Shown here: positions 32,467 through 40,647 of the stretch, piece after piece
How positions within the stretch are numbered: position 1 is the stretch's first letter
How the letters are laid out: every line of letters begins with the position of its first letter
Source of the DNA: Actinokineospora alba
Lineage (GTDB): Bacteria > Actinomycetota > Actinomycetes > Mycobacteriales > Pseudonocardiaceae
Direction of reading: 5' to 3'
Assembly (NCBI RefSeq): GCF_004362515.1
Contig: NZ_SNXU01000001.1
Location: forward strand, 4,960,001 to 5,024,000
DNA length: 64,000 nt
Translations under genes and position numbers: made by a program
Notes under the pieces: generated by a model
The model's input: the letters and a program-made list of their open reading frames with translations, nothing else
Told to the model about the DNA's origin: nothing
Databases searched by the model: none

Positions 32467-33816
32467 TCAGATCGCGTCGTCGAGCAGGACTTCCTCGGGC
32501 TCCTCGGCGTCCTCGGTCGGGTTGCCCTCGGCGATGATCCGCCGGTAGCGCAAGGCGATCTCCAAGGACAGGCGCTCCTCCGGATCGGCCAGGCGGTCGC
32601 CGAGCAGCTGCTCGAGCTGGTGCATGCGGTAGCGCACGGTCTGGGGGTGCACGTCTAGTCGCGTGGCGATCTCGTTGATGCCGCCGCGGGTCTCCAGCCA
32701 GGCGAGCAGGGTGCTCTCCAGCCGCTCCCGCTGCTTGGCGGTCAGGTTCTCGAACGGGACCAGAACCCGGCCGGTCAGGTGCGAGACCAGGAACTCGTCC
32801 GACATCAGGGCCAGCGTCGAGAGGTGCTCGGCGCACAGCGTGATGTTCTTGTCCGGCAGCACACCGCGGTGCACGAGGGTCATCGCCTTGCGCGCGCAGC
32901 GCAGCGACAGGATGGCGTCTCCCAGTGCCACCGTCGGGCCGACCGCGGCCCGCCTGCCGCGCAGTTCCTTCTCCAGCCGGGCGAGGTGGCGGTCCGGATC
33001 GGCCACGACCAGGCACGGCTCGGTGCTCTCCATGTCGACCAAGACCTCGGGGCCCAACGCGGTGGCGGGCAGCCGGTGCTGGTCCTCGCGGTATTCCAGG
33101 GAGATGACCGCGACCCGCTGGGGCAGTTCCCAGTCGGTCACGCCCGCCAGGTCGGCGAGCGACTGCCGGGCCACGGGCGGGTCGGACAGGATCATCTTGA
33201 GCAGCTGCCTGCGTCGACGCTCCAGCGCGCCGGTCGAGCGGGCCTGGGCCGCGGTGTACCCGGCGATGGCCGCGGTGCACAGCTCGTCGACCCAGGCGAA
33301 GATCGCGTCGGCCAGCGCGAAAAGCACATCGTGGGGGATGCCGACGGACCGCCCGGCCGCGCTGAGCTGCCGCCAGACGACGCGGGCACCGACCCGGACC
33401 GCCGTCTGCAGCGAGTCCATCGTGCGGCCTTCGAGGAATTCGACCCGACCCGCGTAGCGGAACGCCGCCTCCCAGTCCGCCTGCTGGGCGTTGGGGTCGA
33501 GGATGTTGTCGAAGCACTTGACCACGGCCATGTCGACCGCGCCGACCAGGACCTCCCGGAACTTGCCGTCGAGCGGCTGGGCGTAAGCGGGAACCGCGCG
33601 CTGGATCTCCAGGACCGCGGCCTTCACCAGGTGCGGCGCCATGGGCCGGAGCTTGTGTGCCAACTCCGGCGGGATCATCCGCCACATCTTCAGCGCGGCG
33701 TCGGTCCGATGCCGGGAACGCAATCGGGCCGGGTCATCACCATTGACCGGTTCGACTTTCCGCAGCGCCGTCGCCGTCAGATCGGCACGCGGGCTTCGCC
33801 CGTTCAGTTCGGTCAT
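32467..33816 (-). CDS. PucR-family transcriptional regulator
   Basis: 449 residues. The C-terminus has the PucR helix-turn-helix (LLAWLETRGGINEIATRLDV then HPQTVRYRMHQLEQLLG), preceded by a GGDEF-like middle domain (about 270-370). The N-terminal 200 residues are an all-helical ligand-sensing region with LKPMAP/ALRPMAPHL-type helices, as in the CdaR-like subset. Such regulators respond to purines, amino acids or sugar acids; the ligand cannot be guessed here. ATG 33816 has AGGTGG upstream. It faces a 500-bp intergenic region shared with the first surface-protein gene. Confidence 0.9.
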   Translation of the reverse strand: MTELNGRSPRADLTATALRKVEPVNGDDPARLRSRHRTDAALKMWRMIPPELAHKLRPMAPHLVKAAVLEIQRAVPAYAQPLDGKFREVLVGAVDMAVVKCFDNILDPNAQQADWEAAFRYAGRVEFLEGRTMDSLQTAVRVGARVVWRQLSAAGRSVGIPHDVLFALADAIFAWVDELCTAAIAGYTAAQARSTGALERRRRQLLKMILSDPPVARQSLADLAGVTDWELPQRVAVISLEYREDQHRLPATALGPEVLVDMESTEPCLVVADPDRHLARLEKELRGRRAAVGPTVALGDAILSLRCARKAMTLVHRGVLPDKNITLCAEHLSTLALMSDEFLVSHLTGRVLVPFENLTAKQRERLESTLLAWLETRGGINEIATRLDVHPQTVRYRMHQLEQLLGDRLADPEERLSLEIALRYRRIIAEGNPTEDAEEPEEVLLDDAI

Positions 33817-34318
33817 TAACCCACCTCGTAGGGGAGAATGTGGTGGAACCACCGGGGCGCCGCGGCGGTGTTTGCTCGAATGACGATAAATTCAGCGGAT
33901 TCAAGTGTCAAATAGCGGACCGCGGCCCGCGTGTCCATGCCAACGATCGGGCGGTTGGCGTAGCGGAGTTTGTGTGAGACGGATAGTGCGAACGTCAGGG
34001 GCTGTTCGAACGTGACAAAGCTACCCAGGGTGCCGTTATCCCAAGTTTGCCTGAGGTTTCGGCTACGCTTCGTGACTGTTCGTCTCGCCCTGCGACCTCC
34101 GGGCGGTCCTTGTCACCACCGGGCAAAACGGTTGATCGGAATTGCTTTCCACTGACAATTGTGTCGGTTTACCTGCGGAATCCGGTATTGCGAGCCGATC
34201 TACCGGCGGGTACGTTGCCTCCATATACCGGAGCCGTTTCGATGTAATTGTCGGCGTGGCTTTGTAGTACGCCCCTCCAGTAATTGCCGGTCCCCGTTTT
34301 TGCGCGGTTGGAGAACAA
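33817..34318. other. 502-bp intergenic control region, no gene seen
   Basis: Divergent region between the PucR gene and the first secreted-protein gene, with lower GC than its surroundings. It contains a GGTGG-AA-CCACC inverted repeat (33842-33853) near the PucR start and several AT-richer patches, for example around 33880-33915 and 34135-34165, that could carry promoters. The short open frames here have no ribosome sites and no family resemblance. The gene at 34319 has GGAG 6 nt upstream of its ATG. Confidence 0.6.
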
Positions 34319-35911
34319 ATGACTCAGCGGAAGTTAAAACCGAGGCGTCTCGCCGCCGTGCTGGCGGGTCTCACCGTCACCGGCCTGGTGACGACCAGCC
34401 TGTTCGTCTCAGCGGGTGGTGCCGCCGCGGCCGAACTCGACCTCAACTACGGCTGCACCTTCCCCTTGATCGACGTGCAGCCGGTCAAGGTGCACATCAA
34501 CGCCAGCATCCCCGACACGATCACCGTGGGCGTGCCGACTGGCGAGTTCACCATCGAGGCGCTGTCCACCCTCAATGAGGACACCACGACCGGCCTGAAG
34601 CTGGTCAAGGTCGCCACGATCGAGGGTTCGGCCATCTCGACCGCGCACATCACCGCGCCGGGCTTCGACACCGACCTCGACGTTCCGGTCACCGTGGAGA
34701 AGACCGCGGTCCCCGCGAGCGGCGGCTTCACCGTGCGCGCGACCGGCAAGACGCCGTCGCTGAAGTTCCCCCAGGCGGGCCCGATCAAGATCACGGTCCA
34801 CGACCTGATGCTGAACATCACCGCACGGAAGGCCGACGGCACCCTGGCCAGCATTCCGCCGTCGAACCCGTTCGAGGCGCCGTGTGTCCAGGACCCGGGT
34901 CAGAACAACGTGCTGAAGGAAGGCCAGATCCTTCCGAAGCCGACCACTGAGCCCACGACGCCAACGACGACTGAGCCCACGACGACTCAGCCCACGACGA
35001 CTGAGCCGACCACGACTGAGCCGACGACGACCGAGCCCACGACGACTGAGCCGACCACGACTGAGCCGACGACCACTGAGCCGACGACGACTGAGCCCAC
35101 GACGACTCAGCCCACGACGACTGAGCCGACGACCACTGAGCCGACGACGACCGAGCCCACGACGACTCAGCCCACGACGACTGAGCCGACGACCACTGAG
35201 CCGACGACGACCGAGCCCACGACGACTCAGCCCACGACGACTGAGCCGACGACCACTGAGCCGACGACCACTGAGCCGACCACGACTGAGCCCACGACGA
35301 CTCAGCCGACGACCACTGAGCCGACCACGACTCAGCCGACGACGACTCAGCCGACCACGACTGAGCCCACGACGACTCAGCCCACCACGACCAAGCCGCC
35401 CACAGACGTCATCGAGATCTCGTACACCGTCAAGGGCAAGACCTACATCAAGAAGCTCAACGCCTCCGCGGTGATCGGACCGGGCAGGCTCGACGCCAAG
35501 GTCAAGCTGGCCGAGGGCACCTTCGCCGGTGACCTGAGCCTGCCCAGCACGAAGATCAATTTCGCCCTGTTCGGGTTCCTGCCCGCGCAGGCCTCGGTGA
35601 AGATCGTCCCCGCGGGACAGGTCACCGGCACCATCGCCGCCGACGGCTCGGTCAAGTCGAACGTCGCCGTCGATCTGCTGCTGGTCGATGTCAAGGTGTT
35701 CGGGCTCCCCATCGTGGGCGGCTCGTCCTGCAAGTCCTCGACGTCGGTTGCGCTCGCCTCGAACCCGGGCTTCAACCCGGCCACGGGCGGCACTCTCAGC
35801 GGCACCTACGACATCCGGCCGTTCGCCAACTGCGGCATGTTCACCTCGGTGATCAACAGCCTCACGGCGGGCCCGGGCAACAAGATCGAGATCGCGCTGA
35901 CGAAGAAGTGA
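34319..35911 (+). CDS. Secreted two-domain surface protein with PTTTE repeat linker (paralog 1)
   Basis: 530 residues. A Sec signal (basic MTQRKLKPRR then a hydrophobic run to about residue 39) is followed by an N-domain (about 40-200) with LDLNYGCTFPLIDVQPVKV; from memory it resembles the actinobacterial DUF6801 family. A linker of about 150 residues (about 208-360) is almost pure PTTT(E/Q) pentapeptides, likely extended and possibly O-mannosylated. The C-domain (about 365-530) with IEISYTVKGKTYIKKLNA is homologous to the C-domains of paralogs 2 and 4. There is no LPXTG anchor, so it is released or held non-covalently. Both domains look beta-rich with few Cys. Function unknown; four paralogs lie within 7.6 kb. 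Confidence 0.85.
   Translation: MTQRKLKPRRLAAVLAGLTVTGLVTTSLFVSAGGAAAAELDLNYGCTFPLIDVQPVKVHINASIPDTITVGVPTGEFTIEALSTLNEDTTTGLKLVKVATIEGSAISTAHITAPGFDTDLDVPVTVEKTAVPASGGFTVRATGKTPSLKFPQAGPIKITVHDLMLNITARKADGTLASIPPSNPFEAPCVQDPGQNNVLKEGQILPKPTTEPTTPTTTEPTTTQPTTTEPTTTEPTTTEPTTTEPTTTEPTTTEPTTTEPTTTQPTTTEPTTTEPTTTEPTTTQPTTTEPTTTEPTTTEPTTTQPTTTEPTTTEPTTTEPTTTEPTTTQPTTTEPTTTQPTTTQPTTTEPTTTQPTTTKPPTDVIEISYTVKGKTYIKKLNASAVIGPGRLDAKVKLAEGTFAGDLSLPSTKINFALFGFLPAQASVKIVPAGQVTGTIAADGSVKSNVAVDLLLVDVKVFGLPIVGGSSCKSSTSVALASNPGFNPATGGTLSGTYDIRPFANCGMFTSVINSLTAGPGNKIEIALTKK
34942..35391 (+). repeat. 15-bp tandem repeats encoding PTTT(E/Q)
   Basis: About 29 tandem copies of a 15-bp unit (variants of CCGACGACGACTGAG) encoding the Thr/Pro/Glu linker of paralog 1. 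Units alternate CCC/CCG, ACC/ACG and GAG/CAG in repeating blocks, showing expansion of multi-unit blocks. The copy number is likely to vary between strains and may be misassembled from short reads. Confidence 0.9.
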
Positions 35912-35935
35912 TTCCGCCGCGCGACGTGTGACCCC

Positions 35936-35975
35936 CGCTCGCTCCGGTGCGGTTCATCCGCACCGGAGCGGGCGG
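35936..35975 (+). terminator. Hairpin after paralog 1
   Basis: An 11-bp perfect stem (35941-35951 with 35959-35969) extended by imperfect C/G-rich pairing, 7-nt loop, 25 nt after the stop codon. Probable terminator without U-tract. Confidence 0.6.
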
Positions 35976-36044
35976 TCGGCGCGACCGCGCCACAACACCC
36001 CGCGCGCCGCGCCAGGCGAAGTCAGCAGACACGGAAGAGGACCG

Positions 36045-37211
36045 ATGAGGATTGGTATGAAATCGACGAAGTTGGCCGCGGGGCTGTCCGGCGTCCTCGC
36101 CGCCGGGATGGTCGCCGCGGGACTCCTTGTCGGCGCCGGGACCGGTGCGGCGGCCCAGCAGGTCGATGTCGACAAGACGCTGGACTTCTCCTGCCCCTTC
36201 CCGCTGCTGGGCATGCAGACGCTCAAGACCAGGATCCAGGCCACCTTCACCCTGCCCGCCGCTCCCGGCGACCCGGTGAAGACCTCGAACTTCAAGACGA
36301 CCGCCACCGTGCCCGCGACCTCGACGGTCGGCCTGCGTGAGGTGGCCGCGGCTACCCTCGAGGGCACCGCGGACGCGGCGGTCAACGTCGCCACCGGCGG
36401 CGCGAACCTGAACATCAGGCTCCCCGGCCTGGCCGTCGCGAAGACCACGATCCCCGAGAGCGGGCCATTCGCCATGGCCGTCACCGGGTCCGTCCCGGAG
36501 TTCGCGCCCGAGCCCGGCCCGGTGTCGGTGACGATGAAGGGCTACACCGCCTTCGTCTCGCCGAAGAAGGCCGACGGCAGCTACACCGGTATCGGCGACA
36601 TCGTCTCGCCGTGCACCCTCGTTCCCGGCCAGAACCCGGAGCTGCTCAGCTTCGTCGCGGGCGGCGGTGGGAGCACCACCGTCACCACGTCGCCGCCGCC
36701 GAACGGGGTGAAGTACGGCTACGCCATCAAAGGCAAGTCGAACCTCAAGAACCTCACCGGTGACGTCCCGATCTTCGGGACCATCGACGCCGAGCTGGTC
36801 CTGGCGACCAAGCAGTTCACCGCCGCGCTGGCGCTGAACCCCACGACCGCGAATCTGACCATCATGGGCTTCCTGCCCGTGGTGTCCAAAGTGGAATTCG
36901 AGAACGTCGGACAGACGTCCGGGAACATCGATGCCACCGGCGTGCTGAGATCGGCTTCCAAGGTCACGATCAAGCTCCCGCAGGTCTCCCTGTTCGGCTT
37001 CCCGATCAGCCAGAGCGCGGACTGTAAAACCGTTGCCCCGTCGGACATCGCGCTGCAGTCGGCCGCGGACTTCGACGTCATCGCAGGCGGCAGGCTCACC
37101 GGCACGTACGCCATCGCTGCGCTCAAGGGCTGCGGCGGCTTCAACGACTACATCAGCGGCTTCGTCGCCGCGGACGGCAACAAGCTCGACCTGACACTGA
37201 CCGCTAAGTAG
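36045..37211 (+). CDS. Secreted two-domain surface protein (paralog 2)
   Basis: 388 residues. Signal peptide to about residue 37 (ending GTGAAA). The N-domain is a diverged version of the family domain (LDFSCPFPLLGMQTLKTRI; SPCTLVPGQNPELL at its end), only distantly like those of paralogs 1, 3 and 4. The linker is short (GGGGSTTVTTSPPPNG). The C-domain (KYGYAIKGKSNLKNLTGDVP to the end) is very similar to that of paralog 4, including LPQVSLFGFPISQSADCKTV. No cell-wall anchor. The ATG has GAAGAGG upstream, and the next paralog starts 30 nt after its stop, so the two are probably co-transcribed. Confidence 0.85.
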   Translation: MRIGMKSTKLAAGLSGVLAAGMVAAGLLVGAGTGAAAQQVDVDKTLDFSCPFPLLGMQTLKTRIQATFTLPAAPGDPVKTSNFKTTATVPATSTVGLREVAAATLEGTADAAVNVATGGANLNIRLPGLAVAKTTIPESGPFAMAVTGSVPEFAPEPGPVSVTMKGYTAFVSPKKADGSYTGIGDIVSPCTLVPGQNPELLSFVAGGGGSTTVTTSPPPNGVKYGYAIKGKSNLKNLTGDVPIFGTIDAELVLATKQFTAALALNPTTANLTIMGFLPVVSKVEFENVGQTSGNIDATGVLRSASKVTIKLPQVSLFGFPISQSADCKTVAPSDIALQSAADFDVIAGGRLTGTYAIAALKGCGGFNDYISGFVAADGNKLDLTLTAK

Positions 37212-37241
37212 CACCAAGGGTGCGCACGTGAAAGAGGACCT

Positions 37242-38555
37242 ATGAGGACACGGATGAACGGGAAGATGGCCGCCGGAGTGGCCGCCACGGCAACGGTCGC
37301 GGTGGTGGCCGGGTTGTTCGCGAGCAGTGGGACCGCGTCCGCGGCCGCGAGCCTGGACCTGAACTACTCCTGCACCTTTCCGCTGATCGATGTGCAGCCG
37401 GTCAAGGTGCACATCAACGCGGCCATCCCCGACACCATCACCGTGGGCGTGCCGACCGGCGAGTTCACCATCGAGGCCTTGTCCACGCTGAACGAGGACA
37501 CCACGACCGGTCTGAAGCTGGTCAAGGTCGCGACGATCGAGGGCAAGGCCATCTCGACCGCGCACATCACCGCGCCCGGTTTCGACACCGATCTCGAAGT
37601 TCCGGTCACCGTGGAGAAGACGTCGATCCCCGCGTCGGGCGGGTTCACCGTCAAGGCCACCGGCAAGACGCCGTCGCTGAAGTTCCCGCAGGCGGGCCCG
37701 ATCAAGATCACGGTCCACGACCTGATGCTGAACATCACCGCGAGGAAGGCCGACGGGTCGCTGGCGAGCATTCCGCCGTCGAACCCGTTCGACGCGCCGT
37801 GTGCTCAGGACCCGGGTCAGAACAACGTGTTGAAGGAAGGCCAGATCCTTCCGGGCGGTGGCGGCGGCACCACCACGCCGACCACGCCGTCGTCCACGAC
37901 GACTCAGCCGACCAGCTCGACCCAGCCGACGACGACTGAGCCGACCAGTTCGACTCAGCCCACGACTGAGCCCACGACGACTGAGCCCACGAGTTCGACT
38001 CAGCCCACGACCGAGCCGACGACGACTGAGCCGACCAGCTCGACTCAGCCCACGACCGAGCCGACGACGACTGAGCCGACCAGTTCGACTCAGCCGACCA
38101 CTGAGCCCACGACGACTGAGCCCACGAGTTCGACTCAGCCCACGACTGAGCCGACGACCACTGAGCCGACCAGCTCGACCCAGCCGACGACCGAGCCCAC
38201 GACGACTGAGCCGACCAGCTCGACCCAGCCGACCAGCTCCACGCAGCCCACGAGCTCCACGCAGCCGACCAGTTCGACGCAGCCGACGAGCTCGACCCAG
38301 CCGACCACCGAGCCGACGACGACCGAGCCGACCACCACCGAGCCGACGACCACCACGGTCACGACGCTGCCGGTGGTCAACACCTCGATCCCGTCCGGTG
38401 GTGGTGGCGGCTACGTCCCCACGAACACCAGCTCGAACGGCGAACTCGCCAACACCGGTTCGTCGGTGGCGTGGCCGCTCGGCATCGGCCTGCTGCTGAT
38501 CGGGTTGGGCGCCAACATGATCCTGGTGATGCGCTTGCGCGCCCGCCGTCGCTGA
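37242..38555 (+). CDS. Sortase-anchored surface protein with Thr/Pro/Ser repeats (paralog 3)
   Basis: 437 residues. Signal peptide to about 35 (ending ASAA), then the family N-domain (LDLNYSCTFPLIDVQPVKV), nearly identical to that of paralogs 1 and 4. A linker of about 165 residues is built from PTTEPTTTEPTSSTQ units. The protein ends with LANTG (402-406), a hydrophobic helix and RARRR: a class E sortase (LAXTG) signal for covalent attachment to peptidoglycan. It has no C-domain, so the N-domain is displayed on a long stalk. It may anchor the unanchored paralogs if N-domains self-associate; that is speculation. Confidence 0.88.
   Translation: MRTRMNGKMAAGVAATATVAVVAGLFASSGTASAAASLDLNYSCTFPLIDVQPVKVHINAAIPDTITVGVPTGEFTIEALSTLNEDTTTGLKLVKVATIEGKAISTAHITAPGFDTDLEVPVTVEKTSIPASGGFTVKATGKTPSLKFPQAGPIKITVHDLMLNITARKADGSLASIPPSNPFDAPCAQDPGQNNVLKEGQILPGGGGGTTTPTTPSSTTTQPTSSTQPTTTEPTSSTQPTTEPTTTEPTSSTQPTTEPTTTEPTSSTQPTTEPTTTEPTSSTQPTTEPTTTEPTSSTQPTTEPTTTEPTSSTQPTTEPTTTEPTSSTQPTSSTQPTSSTQPTSSTQPTSSTQPTTEPTTTEPTTTEPTTTTVTTLPVVNTSIPSGGGGGYVPTNTSSNGELANTGSSVAWPLGIGLLLIGLGANMILVMRLRARRR
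37891..38350 (+). repeat. Tandem repeats encoding PTTEPTTTEPTSSTQ stalk
   Basis: Composite tandem array built from 15-bp subunits (PTTTE and PTSSTQ/PTTE types) arranged in larger blocks of about 45 bp, ending in a run of five TSSTQP units. Encodes the stalk of paralog 3. Confidence 0.88.
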
Positions 38556-38564
38556 CAGTCCACA

Positions 38565-38605
38565 GGGGACGCCCGGTGCGCGTCTGACCCGCACCGGGCG
38601 TCCCC
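38565..38605 (+). terminator. Hairpin terminator after paralog 3
   Basis: 16-bp perfect stem (38565-38580 with 38590-38605), 9-nt loop, 9 nt after the stop codon. It separates the surface-protein pair from the lipase gene. Confidence 0.85.
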
Positions 38606-38642
38606 ATCCACCTACTTCCACTACTGACTCGGAGGTCGAGCG

Positions 38643-39890
38643 GTGCGCTCTCTCTTCACTCACTCCTCGCAAAAGGCGGCGCGGCGCAAATCCCGGCTCT
38701 CCGCTCTCGCCACGGTTCTGATGGTCGCGGCTTCGGCCGTGGCGCTCGCCGCCACCCCGTCCGCGGCCGCCGGCCCGGCTCCCGCCGACCCCGGCCCGAA
38801 CGACGACTCGTTCTACACCCCACCGTCGCCCCTGCCCGCGGGCGCGCCCGGTGACGTCATCCGCTGGCGGCCGAGCCCGGCGCCGCAGTTCACCGGCACG
38901 GTGAACTCCTGGCAGGTCATGTACCTGTCCGCCGACGAGGACGGCGCCCCGAACGCGGTCACCGGGACGATCCTGGTGCCCAAGACCGCGAACCCGGCCA
39001 CCGCCCCCATCGTCAGCTTCGCCTCCGGCACCCACGGCGGCGCTTTCCGCTGCGCGCCGTCGTCGATGCTGGCCGTCGGCGCGGGCTACGAGCGCCCGGC
39101 GATCGCCGACATGCTCAAGGCCGGTTACGCGGTCGTCATGACCGACTACGCGGGCTACCACGTCAAGCCGAAGACCACCTACATCACCGGCCTGTCCGAG
39201 GGCCGCGCGGTGATCGACATGGTCCGGGCGGGCCAGAAACTGCCCGCGGCCAAGCTTTCCACGACCGCCCCGGTGTTCTTCCGCGGCTACTCCCAGGGCG
39301 GCGGCGCGGCCCTGTGGGCGGGCCAGCTGCAGCCCGAGTACGGCCAGGACGTCAAGCTCGCGGGCGTCGTCGCCGGCGGTGTCCCGGGTGACTTGGTCCA
39401 GGTCACCCTCAAGCTCGACGGCAGCCGCGGCTTCGGCTTCCTGCTGTACGCCTTGGTGGGCCTCAACAACGCCTACCCGGAGATCAACCTGGCCTCTTAC
39501 TTGAACGACGCCGGCCGCGCCGCGGTCGCCGACGTCGAGAACGAGGCGTGCACCTTGGAACTGGTGGTGAAGTACAAGAACAAGGCCCTGTCCGAGTTCA
39601 CCACCGACACCCCGGTCCAGGAGGCCCTCCTGGCCGCTGTCGCGAAGAACAAGCTCGGCACGATGCCGGTGAAGGTCCCGGTTCTCCAGTACCACGGGTC
39701 GAATGACGACATCGTCGCTTTCGGACAGGCGGACACGTTGCACAAGACGTACTGCCGTGCGGGTGTGAACCTGACCTGGAAGACCTACCCGACTGACCAC
39801 ATCACCGGGATCTTCGACGGGAACGCTGACGCTATGACGTTCCTCAAGGACCGGGTGGCGGGAACTCCGGCCACTCCCAACTGCCCGTAG
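38643..39890 (+). CDS. Secreted lipase-family alpha/beta hydrolase
   Basis: 415 residues. A long signal peptide (basic N-terminus with KAARRKSRL, hydrophobic core, ending near SAAAGPAPA) directs export. The catalytic set is Ser217 in FRGYSQGGGAALWA, Asp355 or Asp356 in YHGSNDD and His386 in YPTDHITG. Fold and length match the secretory lipase (LIP) family first known from fungi and common in actinomycetes, which cleaves esters of medium or long acyl chains. It has its own ribosome site (GGAGG before GTG 38643) and a strong terminator on both sides, so it is transcribed alone. Confidence 0.9.
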   Translation: MRSLFTHSSQKAARRKSRLSALATVLMVAASAVALAATPSAAAGPAPADPGPNDDSFYTPPSPLPAGAPGDVIRWRPSPAPQFTGTVNSWQVMYLSADEDGAPNAVTGTILVPKTANPATAPIVSFASGTHGGAFRCAPSSMLAVGAGYERPAIADMLKAGYAVVMTDYAGYHVKPKTTYITGLSEGRAVIDMVRAGQKLPAAKLSTTAPVFFRGYSQGGGAALWAGQLQPEYGQDVKLAGVVAGGVPGDLVQVTLKLDGSRGFGFLLYALVGLNNAYPEINLASYLNDAGRAAVADVENEACTLELVVKYKNKALSEFTTDTPVQEALLAAVAKNKLGTMPVKVPVLQYHGSNDDIVAFGQADTLHKTYCRAGVNLTWKTYPTDHITGIFDGNADAMTFLKDRVAGTPATPNCP

Positions 39891-39897
39891 CCAGACC

Positions 39898-39946
39898 ACA
39901 ACGAAGGAGGCCGGGAGCGAACATCGCTCCCGGCCTCCTTCGTTGT
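39898..39946 (+). terminator. 22-bp stem terminator after the lipase gene
   Basis: Perfect 22-bp stem (39898-39919 with 39925-39946) closed by AACAT, 8 nt after the stop codon. Confidence 0.9.
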
Positions 39947-40042
39947 GCTGTGGGGTCCAAGGCCACCACCCCCCACCACGGTTGAGCGGCCGCAGGGACA
40001 GTTCACCCCTGCAGTTCCCCCTTGCCCCTCGTCCTGGCAATC

Positions 40043-40135
40043 TTTAATTCCCGATCATCGGTGTCAAGGGTCAGCTTGCTGATCGCGAAGCGACGGCGCT
40101 TGCGCCGCCCTTGACGCCGATGATCGGGAATTAAA
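40043..40135. repeat. 28-bp stem hairpin, left unit
   Basis: Arms 40043-40070 and 40108-40135 pair over 28 bp with a single G-U type mismatch; the 37-nt loop itself can form a smaller GC-rich hairpin. The arms share CGATCATCG-n-TGTCAAGGG with the right unit. Confidence 0.88.
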
Positions 40136-40229
40136 CAATCGAGCCAGAGGGGCTCACTCCGGGTGCACGCCGCACGAGCGCGCAGATGCGTGGAGCCACA
40201 AGGGGAAGAGTCTCCCTCGGCCTCAAGTG

Positions 40230-40323
40230 TTTAACTCTCGATCATCGCTGTCAAGGGCGGCCGTAAACGGCCGTCGCTGCGCGATCGCTGCGCGACCCTT
40301 GACAGCGATGATCGAGAGTTAAA
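40230..40323. repeat. 28-bp perfect stem hairpin, right unit
   Basis: Arms 40230-40257 and 40296-40323 are perfect inverted repeats of 28 bp around a 38-nt loop rich in CGATCG/GCTGCGCG short palindromes. The sequence is related to the left unit but has CTCTCG where that has TTCCCG. Confidence 0.88.
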
Positions 40324-40352
40324 GATGGCCAGGACGAGGGTGCAGGGGGAAG

Positions 40353-40527
40353 TGCAGGGATGAAGAGCCGTCCCTCAGGGTAACCACGTCCGGGGGTGAA
40401 GGGATCAAGGACCCGTCCCTGGGGGTTCGGTCGTCCTGAGGTCAGGGGACAGGAGCCGTCTTTGAGGGTTCGGTCGTCCTGGGGTGCAGGGACAAGAGCC
40501 ATCCCCGAAGGGCCGCTCGTCCGTGCC
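40353..40527. repeat. Four degenerate tandem repeats of about 43-45 bp
   Basis: Units begin near 40353, 40397, 40442 and 40485, each opening with TGMAGGGA and continuing AAGAGCCGTCCCTGAGGG then TTCGGTCGTCCTGGGG with changes. Units 2 and 3 share GGTTCGGTCGTCCTG exactly, 43 bp apart. Not coding in any frame that resembles a protein. Confidence 0.7.
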
Positions 40528-40567
40528 CAGCCTGTGTCTGATTCTCGGGCCCCATGACAAACACAAA

Positions 40568-40603
40568 AGGAGGGCCCCGCCGCATGATCGCGGCGGGGCC
40601 CTC
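40568..40603 (-). terminator. Rho-independent terminator for paralog 4
   Basis: 15-bp perfect stem (40568-40582 with 40589-40603), 6-nt loop. On the minus strand the stem is followed by CCTTTTGTGTTTGT, a genuine U-rich tail, 45 nt after the stop of the gene at 40648. Confidence 0.92.
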
Positions 40604-40647
40604 CGGCGGGGAGCGGTATTACTTCCCTGTGGAGCTGTACTGCTTAC

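Larger units (their letters stand above)
40006..40360. repeat. Composite palindromic element (inverted pair of hairpin-bearing units)
   Basis: About 355 bp. The outer arms (40006-40047 and 40319-40360) are imperfect inverted repeats carrying CCTCGTCCTGGCAATCTTTAA on the left and its near complement on the right. Inside are two large hairpins (40043-40135 and 40230-40323) with related arms. It looks like two copies of one REP/MITE-like unit in opposite orientation, about 95 bp apart. No open frame or transposase is present. Lies in a 757-bp non-coding region (39891-40647). Confidence 0.7.

Noticed and set aside
33970..34247. Short open frames in the PucR/surface-protein intergenic region
   Set aside because: No ribosome sites, no protein-like composition, and they overlap each other.
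34942..35391. Possible CRISPR array from the regular short repeats
   Set aside because: The unit is 15 bp, has no unique spacers, and keeps an open reading frame within a signal-peptide protein. It is a coding repeat.
35862..40040. 1,392-codon minus-strand frame with SRRG/RLSR repeats
   Set aside because: The repeats are the antisense reading of the Thr/Pro repeat tracts and the frame crosses three real genes.
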